Below the pieces are notes generated by a model that made no database searches, was not told the origin of the DNA, and saw only the letters and a program-made list of their open reading frames with translations. Shown here piece after piece: positions 21,887 to 32,885 of a stretch of 64,000 bases of DNA (its first letter is position 1; each line of letters begins with the position of its first letter). Source of the stretch: Guillardia theta CCMP2712. Taxonomy: Eukaryota > Cryptophyceae > Pyrenomonadales > Geminigeraceae. The translations under genes were made by a program, and so were the position numbers. The stretch lies in the NCBI RefSeq assembly GCF_000315625.1, contig NW_005434654.1, positions 362,997 to 426,996 of the forward strand, written 5' to 3'.

Positions 21887-24800
21887 TAGTCAGCCAGCCA
21901 GCCAGCCAGTCAGTCAGTCAGTCAGTCAGTCAGTCAGTCAGTCAGTCAGTCAGTCAGTCAGTCGTTATGATGTCAACTCATTCTCTTCTCTTCTCGCTCT
22001 TTTCTGACGAGCCCTGCGCTGCTCGCAGGTTTCTGCCACCCGGGCGAACATGGAGGTCGCGTCCTTTGTCTTCAACATCTTCTTCATCCTGGAAGCGAGC
22101 ATGAACATCATCGCCTACGGCTTCATTGTTGGGTCAACGTCCTACCTCCGCCAGTCCGAGAACGTCGTTGACTTTGGCATCGTCTTGACAAGCCTCGTCG
22201 ACATCCTAAGCGCCTCCTCCAGCAACCTTACCGCCCTCAGGAGCATCCGAGCTGTCCGCCCCCTCCGCATCCTCAGCAGGTCCCAGTCCCTCAAGGAGCT
22301 CCTCTCCATCCTCGTGCGCGCCGTTCCCGTCCTGCTCGCCGCCCTCTTCATCTGCCTCCTCTGCCTCTTCATAGGTGAGGCTGGGGAGACCCGACAGCTG
22401 GGCGGGTGCTGGGCCAAGGGCTGACAACTCTGTCCAGGGTCCATCATAGGAGTCCTCTTCTTCAAGGGGCTGCTCCGTTCGCGCTGCTACTCGACGTCTG
22501 ACGGGCGCCTGCTGGGCTCGCAGCAAGTGTGCTTCCTGCAGCTGGGGCAGAACAGCACAAACTTCCCCTTCATCGGCAACCCTTACTTCTGCCCCGAGGG
22601 TTTCCACTGCCTGCAGCTTTTTGCCAACCCGGGAAGCGGGTTTGACAACTTCGACAACGCGGGGTAGTCTTGACGTTGATGACGCTGCTCTTGCTCCCTC
22701 CCATGGCCCCTGTCCACCATCTCTCTACCTTCCAGCCTCCTTCCTGCCATTCCCTCTCCTTGCTCTAAGATCTGTTCTGTTCACACTCCTCCGCTTGTCT
22801 TCGAGTGACTTTCAGTTGCTTTGCAGGTATGCTTTCTCCGTCCTGGTTCAGGTGAACAACAGCCTCGTCCTCTCCCTCCTGCTTCTTGCTCCCCCCTCCC
22901 CCGTGCTCTCCTGCTCTCCTGCTCTCCTGCTCTCCTGCTCTCCTGCTCCCTTCCCCTCGTTACTCCTCCTCCTGACCCCCTTCACTCAGGTTTTCACCAT
23001 GTCGGGATGGTCCAACGTCATGTTTGACATTCAAGACGCAATCTCCCCCATGAGTTCCCTCTACTTCCTTGGCCACCTCGTCATCGGCCCCCTCCAAGTT
23101 CTCTCCTTCTGCCTCGCCTACATCAGCGCCAGGCTGGTCCAGCAGAGGAGGACGGAGTTCCTGCGCAGGGAGAAAGCCATCTACCGGCGATGGACCAACG
23201 CTTTCCTGCACGTCATGTTGGAGACTTTCCAGGTGCTTCCTCCCCCCGCCTCCTCCCTCTCCTTCAATCCTCTGCATGCCCTCCGCTCTTTGCATGCCTC
23301 CCTTTCCTTCTCCTCTCTACCTACTCGCAGCTTGTTCTTTTCCCTTCGCTGACCTGAACGCACTTGATCGACTTCTTTCTTGAGCAACGTTTCCATTCCA
23401 ATAACCTCCTCCTCCTCCTCCTCCTCCTCCTCTTCCCTCCCTCCCTCCCTCCCTCCCTCCCTCCCTCCTGACGATAGCTCCTATCAGGAGCGCTGCGAGC
23501 TGCGTAAGATTCTGCGGACAAACTTCCTCCTCTTCCGCTTGTTCAAGAGGACTTACCTGCATCGGATCGAAGACGCCATCAGCACATGGCACCAGGAGGC
23601 GTTCTTCCGCCGAGTCTTGCGAGGAGACCGAGGGCAGCAGTTTCTCTTCTACACCTCCTCCCGCTTCGAGAGGAAGTACCGCAGAAACCCCTGGCAGGCC
23701 TGGAAGTACGCCGTGCTCGTCATGCACAGGCGCGTGCAGAAGCTGCTGGAGGAGGAGATCGAGAAGTCGAGAGAGAAGGGAGGAGGACTCGTGCAGTTCG
23801 ACGTGATCGGGTAAGGAGTGAGGGAGCGAGGGAGGGGAGGGACGGGAGGGAGGGATGGGAGGGAGTGAGGGAGGGGAGGGAGGGAGCGAGGGAGGGGAGG
23901 CTCCATGCCTGTCTCTACCTAGGGATGTGAGGGGAGGGGAGGGAGGGGAGGGAGGGAGTGAGGGGAGCGAGCGAGGGAGGGAAGGGAGGGGATGGAGGGG
24001 AGGGGAGGGAGGGATCGCTCGGCTCGCTGACAGGATCATGGGCAGGAGGCCGATAGTGACGAGGAGGCTGAGGCAAGAGCTGAGGAAGAGAATCATCAAG
24101 TCCGACGAGGTGAAGGAGCGGCTGCAGGGCAGCGACATCAGCAACTACTACCTCGAGCAGCTGAAGCTGCGCATGTCGGAGAGGAAGCACTTTTTCAGGA
24201 AGAAGCTGCGGCAGGTAGGAGGGTGGCTTGACGAGAAGCTCCGAGCGCTGGCCTGCTCGTCTTTCCTGAACGGGCTAGTGATGTTGGTCGCTATCCTCAA
24301 CACGCTCGTCCTCTGCCTCGAGCACGAGTACGAGAGCAACCTGGGGGACTACTGGTCCTCGGAGAGCAAGTGGATGCGGTTCGAAGCAGGCATCTCCTTC
24401 ACCATGGTCGCCTTCTCCTCCGTCTTCTACCTGGAGGTTGCGATCAAGGCCGTCGGGCTGCGCAGCGAGTACGTCCTGCGCTACGACCCCGTCAAGAACG
24501 TCAAGGTAGTCGAGGTGCTGAACATCGTCGACATCCTCGTCACCGCCCTCTCCGCCCTCGAGTTCCTCCCGCTCATCAGGCAGGGAAGGTGCCTCCTCCG
24601 CGCCGCTCACTACATGGAGTGCCGCAAGGGCCAGGTCGGCCTCTCGTTCCTCCGCATCCTCCGCCTCCTCCGCATCCTCCGCCTCGCCCGGCTGATCCGC
24701 CACTTCCCGTCGCTGAAGCTGCAGCTGAGGAGCATCATCCTGGTGGGCAGGAAGGTGGGAGGGCTCATCGTCGTCCTATCAGTCTTTATCTTCATCTACT

Positions 24801-27800
24801 CCGTCCTCGGCATGACCCTCTTCGGCGGCATCCTCTCCCTCCCGCCCTCCCCCGACAGGCTCCAGGTGGGTGCACGATGCTACTGCAGAGTCCCCTCCAT
24901 GCCTATCCCAGCTGGCTCGTTGTTTGCGGGGCATCCGTGCACGATACGGGAGGTCGACCTGACGAGGAGGAGCTGCCAGTACGTGGTGGAGACAAGGATC
25001 AGCTCCTCCTCCCTTGGCAGAGCCAGCATGACGTACAGGGCCTGCTCGGTAGAGGATGCAGGTGGTGCGCGGGGGCAGGAGGTGGTGATCGTGGGGGTGA
25101 GTCCGAGGGCGAACTTTGACTCGTTCACCAACGCGCTAGTCAGCGTCTTCATCCTCTGGACGCTGTCCAACTGGGAGTCCACAATGCAGCTAGCTGCCTC
25201 CCAGCTCGGCTGGGGGGTTAACTTTTACTTCTACAGCCTCATCCTCTTCGGCAACCTCCTCATCGGAAACTTCCTCTTCGCAGGTGCTCGATGGTTCCCT
25301 CCCCTCACTCCTTACCACTTCTGCTCCCTGCGTTTCCCTCTCCTCTCCTCTCCTCTCCTCTCCTTCTCCTCCTCCTTCTGCACTCTCTTCCTTGTCCTGG
25401 CTCTCCTAATCTCTCCTTTCCCTTCCATCGCGCCATTCCTCTCCTTCTCTCATCTGAAACTTCTTCTCATCACCAGCCGTCATCGTCGAGTTCCGAGATC
25501 AGCGCAACACCGCGCAGCTGCTGAAGAAGAGAGCAGCGGCAAGGACAGCGCACACCACGTCGACCTCCGCGCAGCAGAGCAGGAGGCAGTCGCTCTCGGC
25601 TGAGGAGTCGAGGAAGCAGAGCGAGTTCAAGAGGCTCGAGGAGCAGGTGACGCAGGACGACAAAGTCCGCAGCCTGTCAGACGTCAGGAGCAGGATCGTG
25701 AGCAGCGGGAGGAGGGCATACAGCAAGGTCAACGACTCTGCGGCGGAGACGACATGCCTGTGTCTGGTGGAGCAGAGCTTCATCAGAAGGGGGAGCACCT
25801 TCGTCGTCTCCCACCGCTACTTCACCGCGCTGATGGTCATCGTGGTCGTCAGCAGCGTCTTCCTCCTCGTCTTCGGCATCCCGTCTGACTTCCGGCAGTT
25901 TGTTGCCGTCGCTTCCCTCAACTCTTTCTTCAACTGGGTGTTCATCGCGGAGTTCGCCATGAAGTGGATCGCTGGAGGCTGCATCCGCTACCTCCGCTCC
26001 CCCGCCAACTTCCTCGAGCTCCTTGTCGCGCTCGCCTCCATCGCCGACGAGTTCAGCTCCATCGCCCTTACCAGCGGCGTCTGGTCCGCCCTCTCTCCTA
26101 CCAAGGAGAGGTTCGCGGAACGAGACGAGAGGTGGACCAACCGAGTCTTTCCTGCCTTTCGCACCCTCCGCGTCTTCCGTATGCTCGACTTCTACCGCCT
26201 CCTGCCTCCCCGCTACAAGTCCCGCTCCCTCTCTACCTGCCTCGATGCTCTAGAGCTCTCGATCCCTCCTCTCCTCGTCTCCTCCGTCATCTCCTTCGTC
26301 ATCCTCGTCGTCTTCAGCCTGCTGGGCATGCAGCTCTTCTCCGGCAGGCTGTGGAGCTGCTCAGATCCGAGGGTGACGCTGAGGGAGGCGTGCGAGGGGA
26401 TGGGGACCACGACATGGCGGAGCAACAAGCTGAGCTTCGACTGGATCGGATCTGCTCTGCTCTCGTCTTTCTCCCTCCTCACCGGACGAGCTTGGGGTGA
26501 TGCGCCTGCTCGAAGCTTGTCGTGGCGATGGTGGAGATGATGGAGATGGAGATGGAGATGGAGATGGAGATGGAGATGATGGAGATGATGGAGATTATGG
26601 AGATTATGGAGATGATGATGTCATGATGATGATGATGACGACGACGATGATGATAATGATGATTCGCCGCTCCACCCTCCTGCTCTGACACTGACGCAGA
26701 CGAGCTCTTCTGGAAGGAGGCTGACGCAGGAGCTGATCCCTATCACGGGATGATTCAGAACGACAATCTTCCTGCTGCTGCTTCCTACTCCATCCTGACC
26801 TACTTCTTCGGCCTCATCTTCATCGTCAAGGTCTACACAGCAGGTGACTCCCCATGGTGTTCCGAGGACTCGATCAATTCTCCTCCTCTGCTCCTCCTCC
26901 TCTGCTCCTCCTCTGCTCCTCCTCTGCTCCTCTCTTCCTCTCCTACTCCTCTCCTCCTCCTTTTCCTCACGTTTTTCTTCTCGTCCTACACAAATCTCCT
27001 CCTTTCAACCTCTCCTCCTCCTCCTCCTCCTCTGCACATCTTCGTTCCTTCCTCTCTTGCTGACCTCTCCTTCAGTCCTCGTCGACACCTACGCCAGCGT
27101 CAACCTCTCGACCCCCTGGCCCATCCCCGCGAAGCCGAAACGCGCCGCCATCTCCGAGTGGGACGTGGGTGCGGAGCTCAAGGACCGGAGGAGGCAGTGG
27201 CTCTTCGACCAGCTGAGAAGGTTCGAGGTCGAAGTTCTGGTGACTTCCCTCGTGCTAGTCAACGTCGTCTTCATGTCTCTCGACAGCTACAAGTCAGCTG
27301 GGCAACAAGCTGGGGTCTCGCTCTCAGCTGACTTCTTCTTCGGCTTCACCTTCAGCGCCGAGGCGATCGCTCGGATCTTCGCGGGTCATCCGAAGCTCTA
27401 CATGAGAAGCCCCTGGAACCGCTTCGACTTCCTCCTTGTCCTCCTCTTCTTCCTCGGCGCTGCTATCAACTTCCAGCAGAGATTCGCCTCCTCCTTTGAC
27501 CTCACCTTCACCCGCAACCTCCGCCTCATCCGCGTTGCCCGCTTCCTCCGCCTCCTCAAGAGCTTTCGCCTCGTTCGCCTCCTTCAGTGGATGGTTGCAG
27601 TGGTGAACGTCATGAGGAGAACCATCCCAATCGTCGCCTCCCTTGCCTTCATTTTCTTCGTCTTCCTCTTCGTCTCCTCCGTCGTCGGCAACAAGCTCTA
27701 CGGCCACCTCTGCATCCAGGGCGACGATACGCTGCGCTGCCAGCTGATGGATCAGAGTCTCCTCCTGCCCCGCCACCAGAACTTCAAGTACTTGGTGAGA

Positions 27801-27834
<34 letters not shown>

Positions 27835-29267
27835 CCTGCTCCTCCTCCTGCTCCTCCTCCTCCTCGTGCTAGCCGAACCTCCCGTTCTTTCACCTCATCC
27901 AATTCTTCTTCTCCTCCCTCTCTCAATCTTCGCATCAACCTCGAGCAATTCTCAGGACCTCATCCTGCTGCTCCACCTTGCTCCCTCCTTGCTCCCTCTT
28001 CTCCTCTCTTATCTCTGCGCAGAGCACCGGCATGACCATGCTGGCGGTCATGGCGACGCTGGACGGTTGGGTGGAGAAGATGAATCTCTTCGACCTCAAG
28101 GCCGGCAAGCGGCTACCCGGCGCCTTCCTCAACGCTACTCTCCTCCTCTCCCAGCTGCCGCTCCAGCAGGAAAAGAACAGCGTCCTCGGACAGATCAGGC
28201 AGCTGCTCCCTGTCTGCCTTCTCCAGGAGGAGGCCAGGAGCCTCGAGGCCAGCGGCCTGATCACCTGCTACGACGACGCCTCCCATCGCATCCCCTGCCA
28301 GGGCACCTGCTCGCAGCTCGGCTCTGCCGCTTCCCTCTTCGTCGTCTTCATCGTCGTCTCCAACTTCGTCATCCTCCAGCTCCTCATCGCGTTCCTCATG
28401 GACCTGCTCCGAGGCCCCGTCGGCAGCACCAACTACGACAGCAGGAGGATACGGGTGGGAAGCAGCGTCCTGCTGACCCGGGACCTCAAGAAGGCCCTGA
28501 GAAGGTGGCACTGGAAGTCCAGGATGTCCCGCATGTACGCGCATGCTACCGAGAGGCCCCGGTTCCTGGCCCACCAGCAACTCCTCGCTGCGCAGGAGGA
28601 GAGGAACCGCCTCGACCGCCGCCTGAAGGAGAGGAAGAGAAGGGAGGGGTGGAGGGACAGCAGGAGCATGCGGGTCCCCTCCCATCTCCGCACTCCTACC
28701 ACCCCTGCTAGGACCTCAGCTCTAGGTTCGGGGCGGGACCAGGAGCTGGCCCAGCAGGACTATGACACCGTCCTTGTCATTCCCAGCTGGGACGACCCGG
28801 TGTCAAACCAGGGGAATGACTGGGAGGTCAGGAGCGTCAGCTCCCGCCCCTCCTCCGTTCGCATCGGGGAGAACTTCCTGTTGCCCTCCTCGTTGACCAG
28901 CAGCCTCTGCTTCCTTGACAGGCAGCCTACTGCGGGAAGGAGGTACCAGCAGGAGCAGGACGGGGAGGAGGATGGGGGCCCGGAGGTGGAGAAGGAGGAG
29001 GGAGGAGGAGGGGAAGTGGAGGGAGGACAGGAGAGGCAGGAAGCCCATCGATGGAAGGTGATCGTGCATGAGGTGACGGAGGAGGAGGAGGGGGAAGGTG
29101 GGGAGGAGGAGGAGAAGGAGGGTAGAGGAGGGATGCGGAGCAGAGAGCTGCACCCTCCTCTCCTCATCAACGCCCTCGACTCGGGAAGTGACCTGACGAC
29201 GTTAAGGACGGGGCCCTCTGAGGGCGAGCTCCTACAGCAGGACTTGAATCTTCCGTTCTTCCTATGA
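20056..29267 (+). CDS. Four-domain voltage-gated cation channel (CaV/NaV/NALCN superfamily)
   Basis: A single pore-forming subunit with four S1-S6 repeats. The first exon (20056-21828) encodes about 570 cytosolic residues with an acidic coil and then S1 of repeat I. Voltage sensors are visible in all repeats: IRAVRPLRILSRSQSLK (I), FLRILRLLRILRLARLIRHF (II), FRTLRVFRMLDFYRLL (III) and NLRLIRVARFLRLLKSFRL (IV). Pore loops read TMSGW (I, near 22998), TLSNW (II, near 25158), LTGRAW then DELF after splicing (III, near 26480) and TLDGW (IV, near 28060). The filter ring therefore looks like Ser-Ser-Arg-Asp, not EEEE or DEKA. The C-terminal tail is long and Glu-rich, ending LNLPFFL before the stop. 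Over ten introns hold microsatellites (CAGC/CAGT, GGGA, GATGGA, CTGCTC). The upstream frame opens at 20020 without an ATG, so 20056 is chosen. Confidence 0.9.
21834..21963 (+). repeat. (CAGC)n/(CAGT)n tetranucleotide microsatellite in channel intron
   Basis: About 130 nt of CAGC units grading into CAGT units, just inside the intron whose donor is at 21829. It is a length-polymorphism candidate. Confidence 0.95.
23402..23466 (+). repeat. (CTC)n and (CCCT)n tract in channel intron
   Basis: A TCC trinucleotide run is followed by CCCT tetranucleotides directly before the exon that begins near 23480 (SYQERCELRK). It may serve as an extended pyrimidine tract. Confidence 0.85.
23815..24020 (+). repeat. 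GGGAGG purine-rich minisatellite in channel intron
   Basis: About 200 nt of GGGAGGGA/GAGC units between the exon ending near 23811 (VQFDVIG) and the next exon near 24030 (RIMGRRPIVTR). It has the opposite purine/pyrimidine bias to most introns of this gene. Confidence 0.85.
26520..26665 (+). repeat. GATGGA/GATGAT microsatellite in channel intron
   Basis: GGAGAT hexanucleotides and GATGAT trinucleotides fill the intron that splits the repeat III pore loop, between TGRAW and DELF. Confidence 0.9.
27796..27870 (+). repeat. (CTGCTC)n hexanucleotide array at an intron start
   Basis: Tandem CTGCTC units begin within ten bases of a GTGAGA donor in repeat IV of the channel. The same hexamer recurs at 29290-29320, 52564-52720 and 63400-63535. 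Confidence 0.9.
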
Positions 29268-29373
29268 TGGCTGGAGGGAAAGTCTACGCTCCCCTGCTCC
29301 TGCTCCTGCTCCTGCTCCTGAACTTCCTCGTTGATGAAGCTCACCAGTGTAAAGTACATGTACAGACTACTTG

Positions 29374-31829
29374 TTAACTCTCCTTCCTCGTCTTCATCCT
29401 CGATTCGATCTCTTTCACAAGGCCTCCGCTCACGTAGCAACCCCGCAGGTCCAAAGTCTGTGAAGCTCTCAGTCCATCTCCTCCTCCCTCCCTCCTCCTC
29501 CTCCTCCTACCTGTAGCTTCTTGCAGTGATCGATGACGGCAGTGACGGACGTGTCTGTTATGGCAGTATTCCCTGCTTGTACGTTACTCCCATGATAGGA
29601 AGAGGGAGCAAGAGGAGAAAGGGGAGGATGAAGAGAGGATAAAGAACATGTAAAGGTCAGAGAAAAGAGGGAAGAGGGAAGAGGGCAGAGTGGAGGAGGA
29701 GGAGGAGGAGACTTGGCAAAGGAGAGCGGGAGGAAGGAAAAGGAGGGAAAAGGAAGAGAGGCGAGGAGGAGGGTGGAAGCAAAGGGCTGAAGGAGCGCAG
29801 ACAGACAGAACTGCAGGCAGTGGGAGGAGGGAGGGAGCGGCCTATCATAACCTTGCACACTCAGCTTTTTGAGCAAAGGGTTGGACTTGGCGATGGCAGA
29901 CAGGCCGGCATCAGTGATTCCTGCATGTCAAACACAAGCTCACAACACGACCGAGGCAGCAAAATCAGCAGTCAGCACCAGGGCAGGTGTCCATGAGCAG
30001 AGTCTGCAGAGATCTGAACCATCGTCAGTCCTCTGCCTCCTCCTCAGGCAGGGGCAGACCGGAGGTGTTGGCTGGCTTCTATCAACGCTTGATCAGATAT
30101 CAAGCGGCTGTGTGAAGGTTCAGGCAAAGAAGTGGAGCGACAAGGGTGGGATATGGATGGCAGCGGAGAGGGTGTGAGCAAAAAGGTGAGGAGGGAGGTG
30201 AGTGGTACGCGCGAAAGTGAGCACGAGATAGATGGACGTGTGTGGACAAAGAAAAGATGGAGACTGTCGAGTCATGGGGAATAGGAGAGGAGGGAGAGGA
30301 GGAGGAGGAGGAGGAGGAAACGACGAGGACGACCATTGGCTGATCGCCAGTGCAGTCAGCGTCGTGTTCGCTCTCAGAGCCCTTCCCAGCCATCTCAGCG
30401 TATGTCCCCGACAACAGCTCAGTCTACTCACCTGACAAGACAGGCATCGTTGACGTACTGACAACATGATATGTCCAGAGTCTGTTGCACAGACAACAAT
30501 CAGCTGAGCGAGTAATCCTGCAGCGGTAGCTTTCCTCGAGTCGGAGCGAGGCAGCCCCGGGGCCCCCGGGCCCCTCCCCGGCCATGGCGAGGAGAGTGGC
30601 TTCGGCTGCCTGCGTGTCTTCCAGGTGAAGTTCTGACAGGAGGGGACAGGAAGCGATGATTCTTGACAGTGAGAAGTCCGAGATCCTACTGGCTCCACCC
30701 GTCAGCTGCCTGCCCCCTGCCCCTGCCCCTGCCCCTGCCCCTGCCCCTGCCCCTGCCCCTGCCCCTGCCCCTCCTCCGCTTCCCTCCTCCCTCCTTACCT
30801 GCAGCCGCACAGGTTCAGGCACTTGATCCGCCGCTGCATCTGCGCGAGGAACCCCGCGAACAGGTCTCCCAAGGGGCAGTATGCGCACTGAAGGACCTCC
30901 ACCTTCCCTCCTCCCTCCTCCGAGAAGAGGTGCCAGAACGCGCCCTCGTCGAGGTAGCAGCGAGTCACGTCAAGCACCCTCAGTGTGCCTCGGTGCTTGC
31001 GGAGGATGGAGGAGACTCCGACATCGGTGAGTCTCCTGCAGTCCCTGACCCTCAGCTCCTCCAGCCCCCGACTCTTCTCGCAGAGGTCCAGCAGAGGAAT
31101 GTCCGACAGGTACTTACAGCCTGAGATGTCCACCCTCCTCACCGCCTTTCCGTACTTCTTGATGTGCCACAGGAACTCGAGGTCTTCAATCTTGGGAGCC
31201 GAAGTCAGGTCCATGGCGCCCACTAGGCTCCTTGCACGTAGAAACGCCACATACCAGCTCCTACAAACACAGGAGAGGGGAAATAGCATGTGCACAGACG
31301 GCAGGAACCGCATTACCCGCACCAATAGCTCTATCCTCTTCACCATCACTTCTGTTATACCCTGATAGGTAGCAACCCCACGGGTCATCAATTCCGTGTC
31401 GTTAGCATCCAAAGTCTCTTCAGATTGCGATTCGTTGTCCTTTAGCCTCCTCCAAACTTCTTCCACCACTTGCTTCAGTTTCTTCCCCCCTATCCGCTTC
31501 CGCAACCCGGGGACTCTCCAAACAGCATCCCAAACTGTCTCATCATCTCCGGCTTGTGGGGAAGACAGAGGATCATCATCCTCGTTCTTGTTCCCGTCCT
31601 CGCCCTCGCCCTCGCCCTCTTCCTCCACCAGCCCCATCCTCCTCATCCGGGACAGGAGCGTCGCTGCCATCCTGCAGTCGGGGGAATCACAAGCCTGCCT
31701 CAGGTTGTACCCCACCCCCTGGGATGAACCTGTCCCCAGAAGGGGTGGAAGCTGGGAAGGCAACAACAAGCGAGCCCACCTCAGGTATGCACAGAAATCC
31801 CTCATTGTAGCATTGTACCATAACCCCAT
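29374..31829 (-). CDS. F-box/leucine-rich-repeat protein (FBXL type)
   Basis: FBXL proteins present substrates to SCF ubiquitin ligases. The main exon (30795-31829) encodes an N-terminal region with an acidic linker, then an F-box-like helix pair around LPSVHMLFPLSCVCRSWYVA, then cysteine-containing LRRs: VRRVDISGCKYLSDIPLLDL, LEELRVRDCRRLTDVGVSSI and LRVLDVTRCYLDEGAFWHL. Minus-strand exons near 30640-30710 (SRISDFSLSRIIASCPLLSE), 30430-30480 (LDISCCQYVNDACLV), 29870-29940 (GITDAGLSAIAKSNPLLKKL), 29515-29580 (AITDTSVTAVIDHCKKLQ) and 29374-29455 (LVKEIESRMKTRKES) continue the repeats to a stop at 29374. Introns carry GGGCAG and GGAGG repeats. The ATG at 31829 is used; 31805 is an alternative. 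Confidence 0.85.
30712..30772 (+). repeat. (CCCTGC)n hexanucleotide array in FBXL intron
   Basis: About ten CCCTGC units on the + strand, hence GCAGGG in the transcript, next to the donor end of an intron in the F-box/LRR gene. Confidence 0.9.
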
Positions 31830-31844
31830 CAAGTACTACCGCAA

Positions 31845-32090
31845 AATATAAAAAATGGCTATCATAAAACTATATTAGAAGATATTACGGATATGGACAT
31901 ATTACAATATTTTAAAATTGTTGTAGCAGTACAAAGTGAATTTTGGGACAATGGTACAACAACACGAAATTTTAACTAGATTCATTTTTCTTTTATAATA
32001 TCCAATCCAACTTTGAATTTTATAGGAATAATTTTTCAAAGTTTATTACTTACAAGTAATTTATAAAAACAGTTTTTGGGCTCACCAAAT
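31845..32090. other. AT-rich tract between divergent genes
   Basis: About 245 nt are clearly richer in A/T than anything nearby, with runs such as aaaatataaaaaatgg and ttttaaaattg. It contains no ORF or RNA gene I recognise. It could be promoter DNA for the flanking divergent genes or an inserted organelle-like fragment. Confidence 0.6.
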
Positions 32091-32885
32091 GTCCAGGGGC
32101 GAACTCCCTACCGCCATGCAGCCTCCCGCTGCTCCCGCTGCTCATCACTTCCTGCTCTCTCCCCTCCTCCTATCTTTGATTTAGATCCTCCCTACCTCTC
32201 GCTTCCCTGCTTCCTCTTCCATGCAATGTGCCTGCTCGTTTAGTTGCCTCCTGCCCCCTCCCTCCAGTGTCAGACATTGCACGGTATGTTTGTACAATCA
32301 TCACCTACTCAACCATGGCGTGTTTGTTCTCACCCTGATCTGTGCTACCTCACTGTATCACATCCATTCGTAAACATTATGATGCGATTTGCACTTTGCT
32401 ACGAATCCCTTGAAGTTTGCATCGCGCTTGATCAGAACAAAGTACAGTTATTGATCGAAGTAGTCGGCACGATCGCAAGAAGCGCGGTGTTTTGTCCTTC
32501 CTTTAGATTTTGCTTCAAAACCTTGACGATTGTTTTTATTTCTGTCATATTTCCTGTATCACAGTTGCATCTGAAAGCACAGCAGGGTACTGGATTAGCC
32601 TGGGGAGAGCGGTTGGGGCGATGCTTTTCTCGCGGACTTAGCCCATTGCGCCTTGACGCAAGTTCTTGATGGAACGTAGCCTGCAATTGAGGAGCTGATA
32701 CACTTCAGGCTGCTGAAGCCAGAGGAACTATCAACAAGAACAACTCTCAACAGTTTACCCGTTTTTTTTTGAATCGTCGAGCCTTATCGTATCGTCGAAG
32801 CCAGTCGGCAGTGACCACGATCGTGGTTCCTATCTGATCTGCTGAAGCTTCTCATCTTTGTGCTCGGCTGCTTCATTTCTGTACC
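32091..32885. other. Long upstream region of the U-box gene, no gene seen
   Basis: About 800 nt of mixed composition. A + strand ORF at 32244-32669 has no family features and is poor in typical exon composition, so it is not called. The interval may hold a 5' UTR or promoter of the U-box gene. Confidence 0.4.

Noticed and set aside
22142-22607. Minus-strand acidic ORFs opposite the channel exons
   Set aside because: Shadows of the S1-S6 coding exons on the + strand, which carry clear voltage-sensor motifs.
32244-32669. 141-codon + strand ORF upstream of the U-box gene
   Set aside because: No domain, no splice logic linking it to neighbours and poor coding composition.
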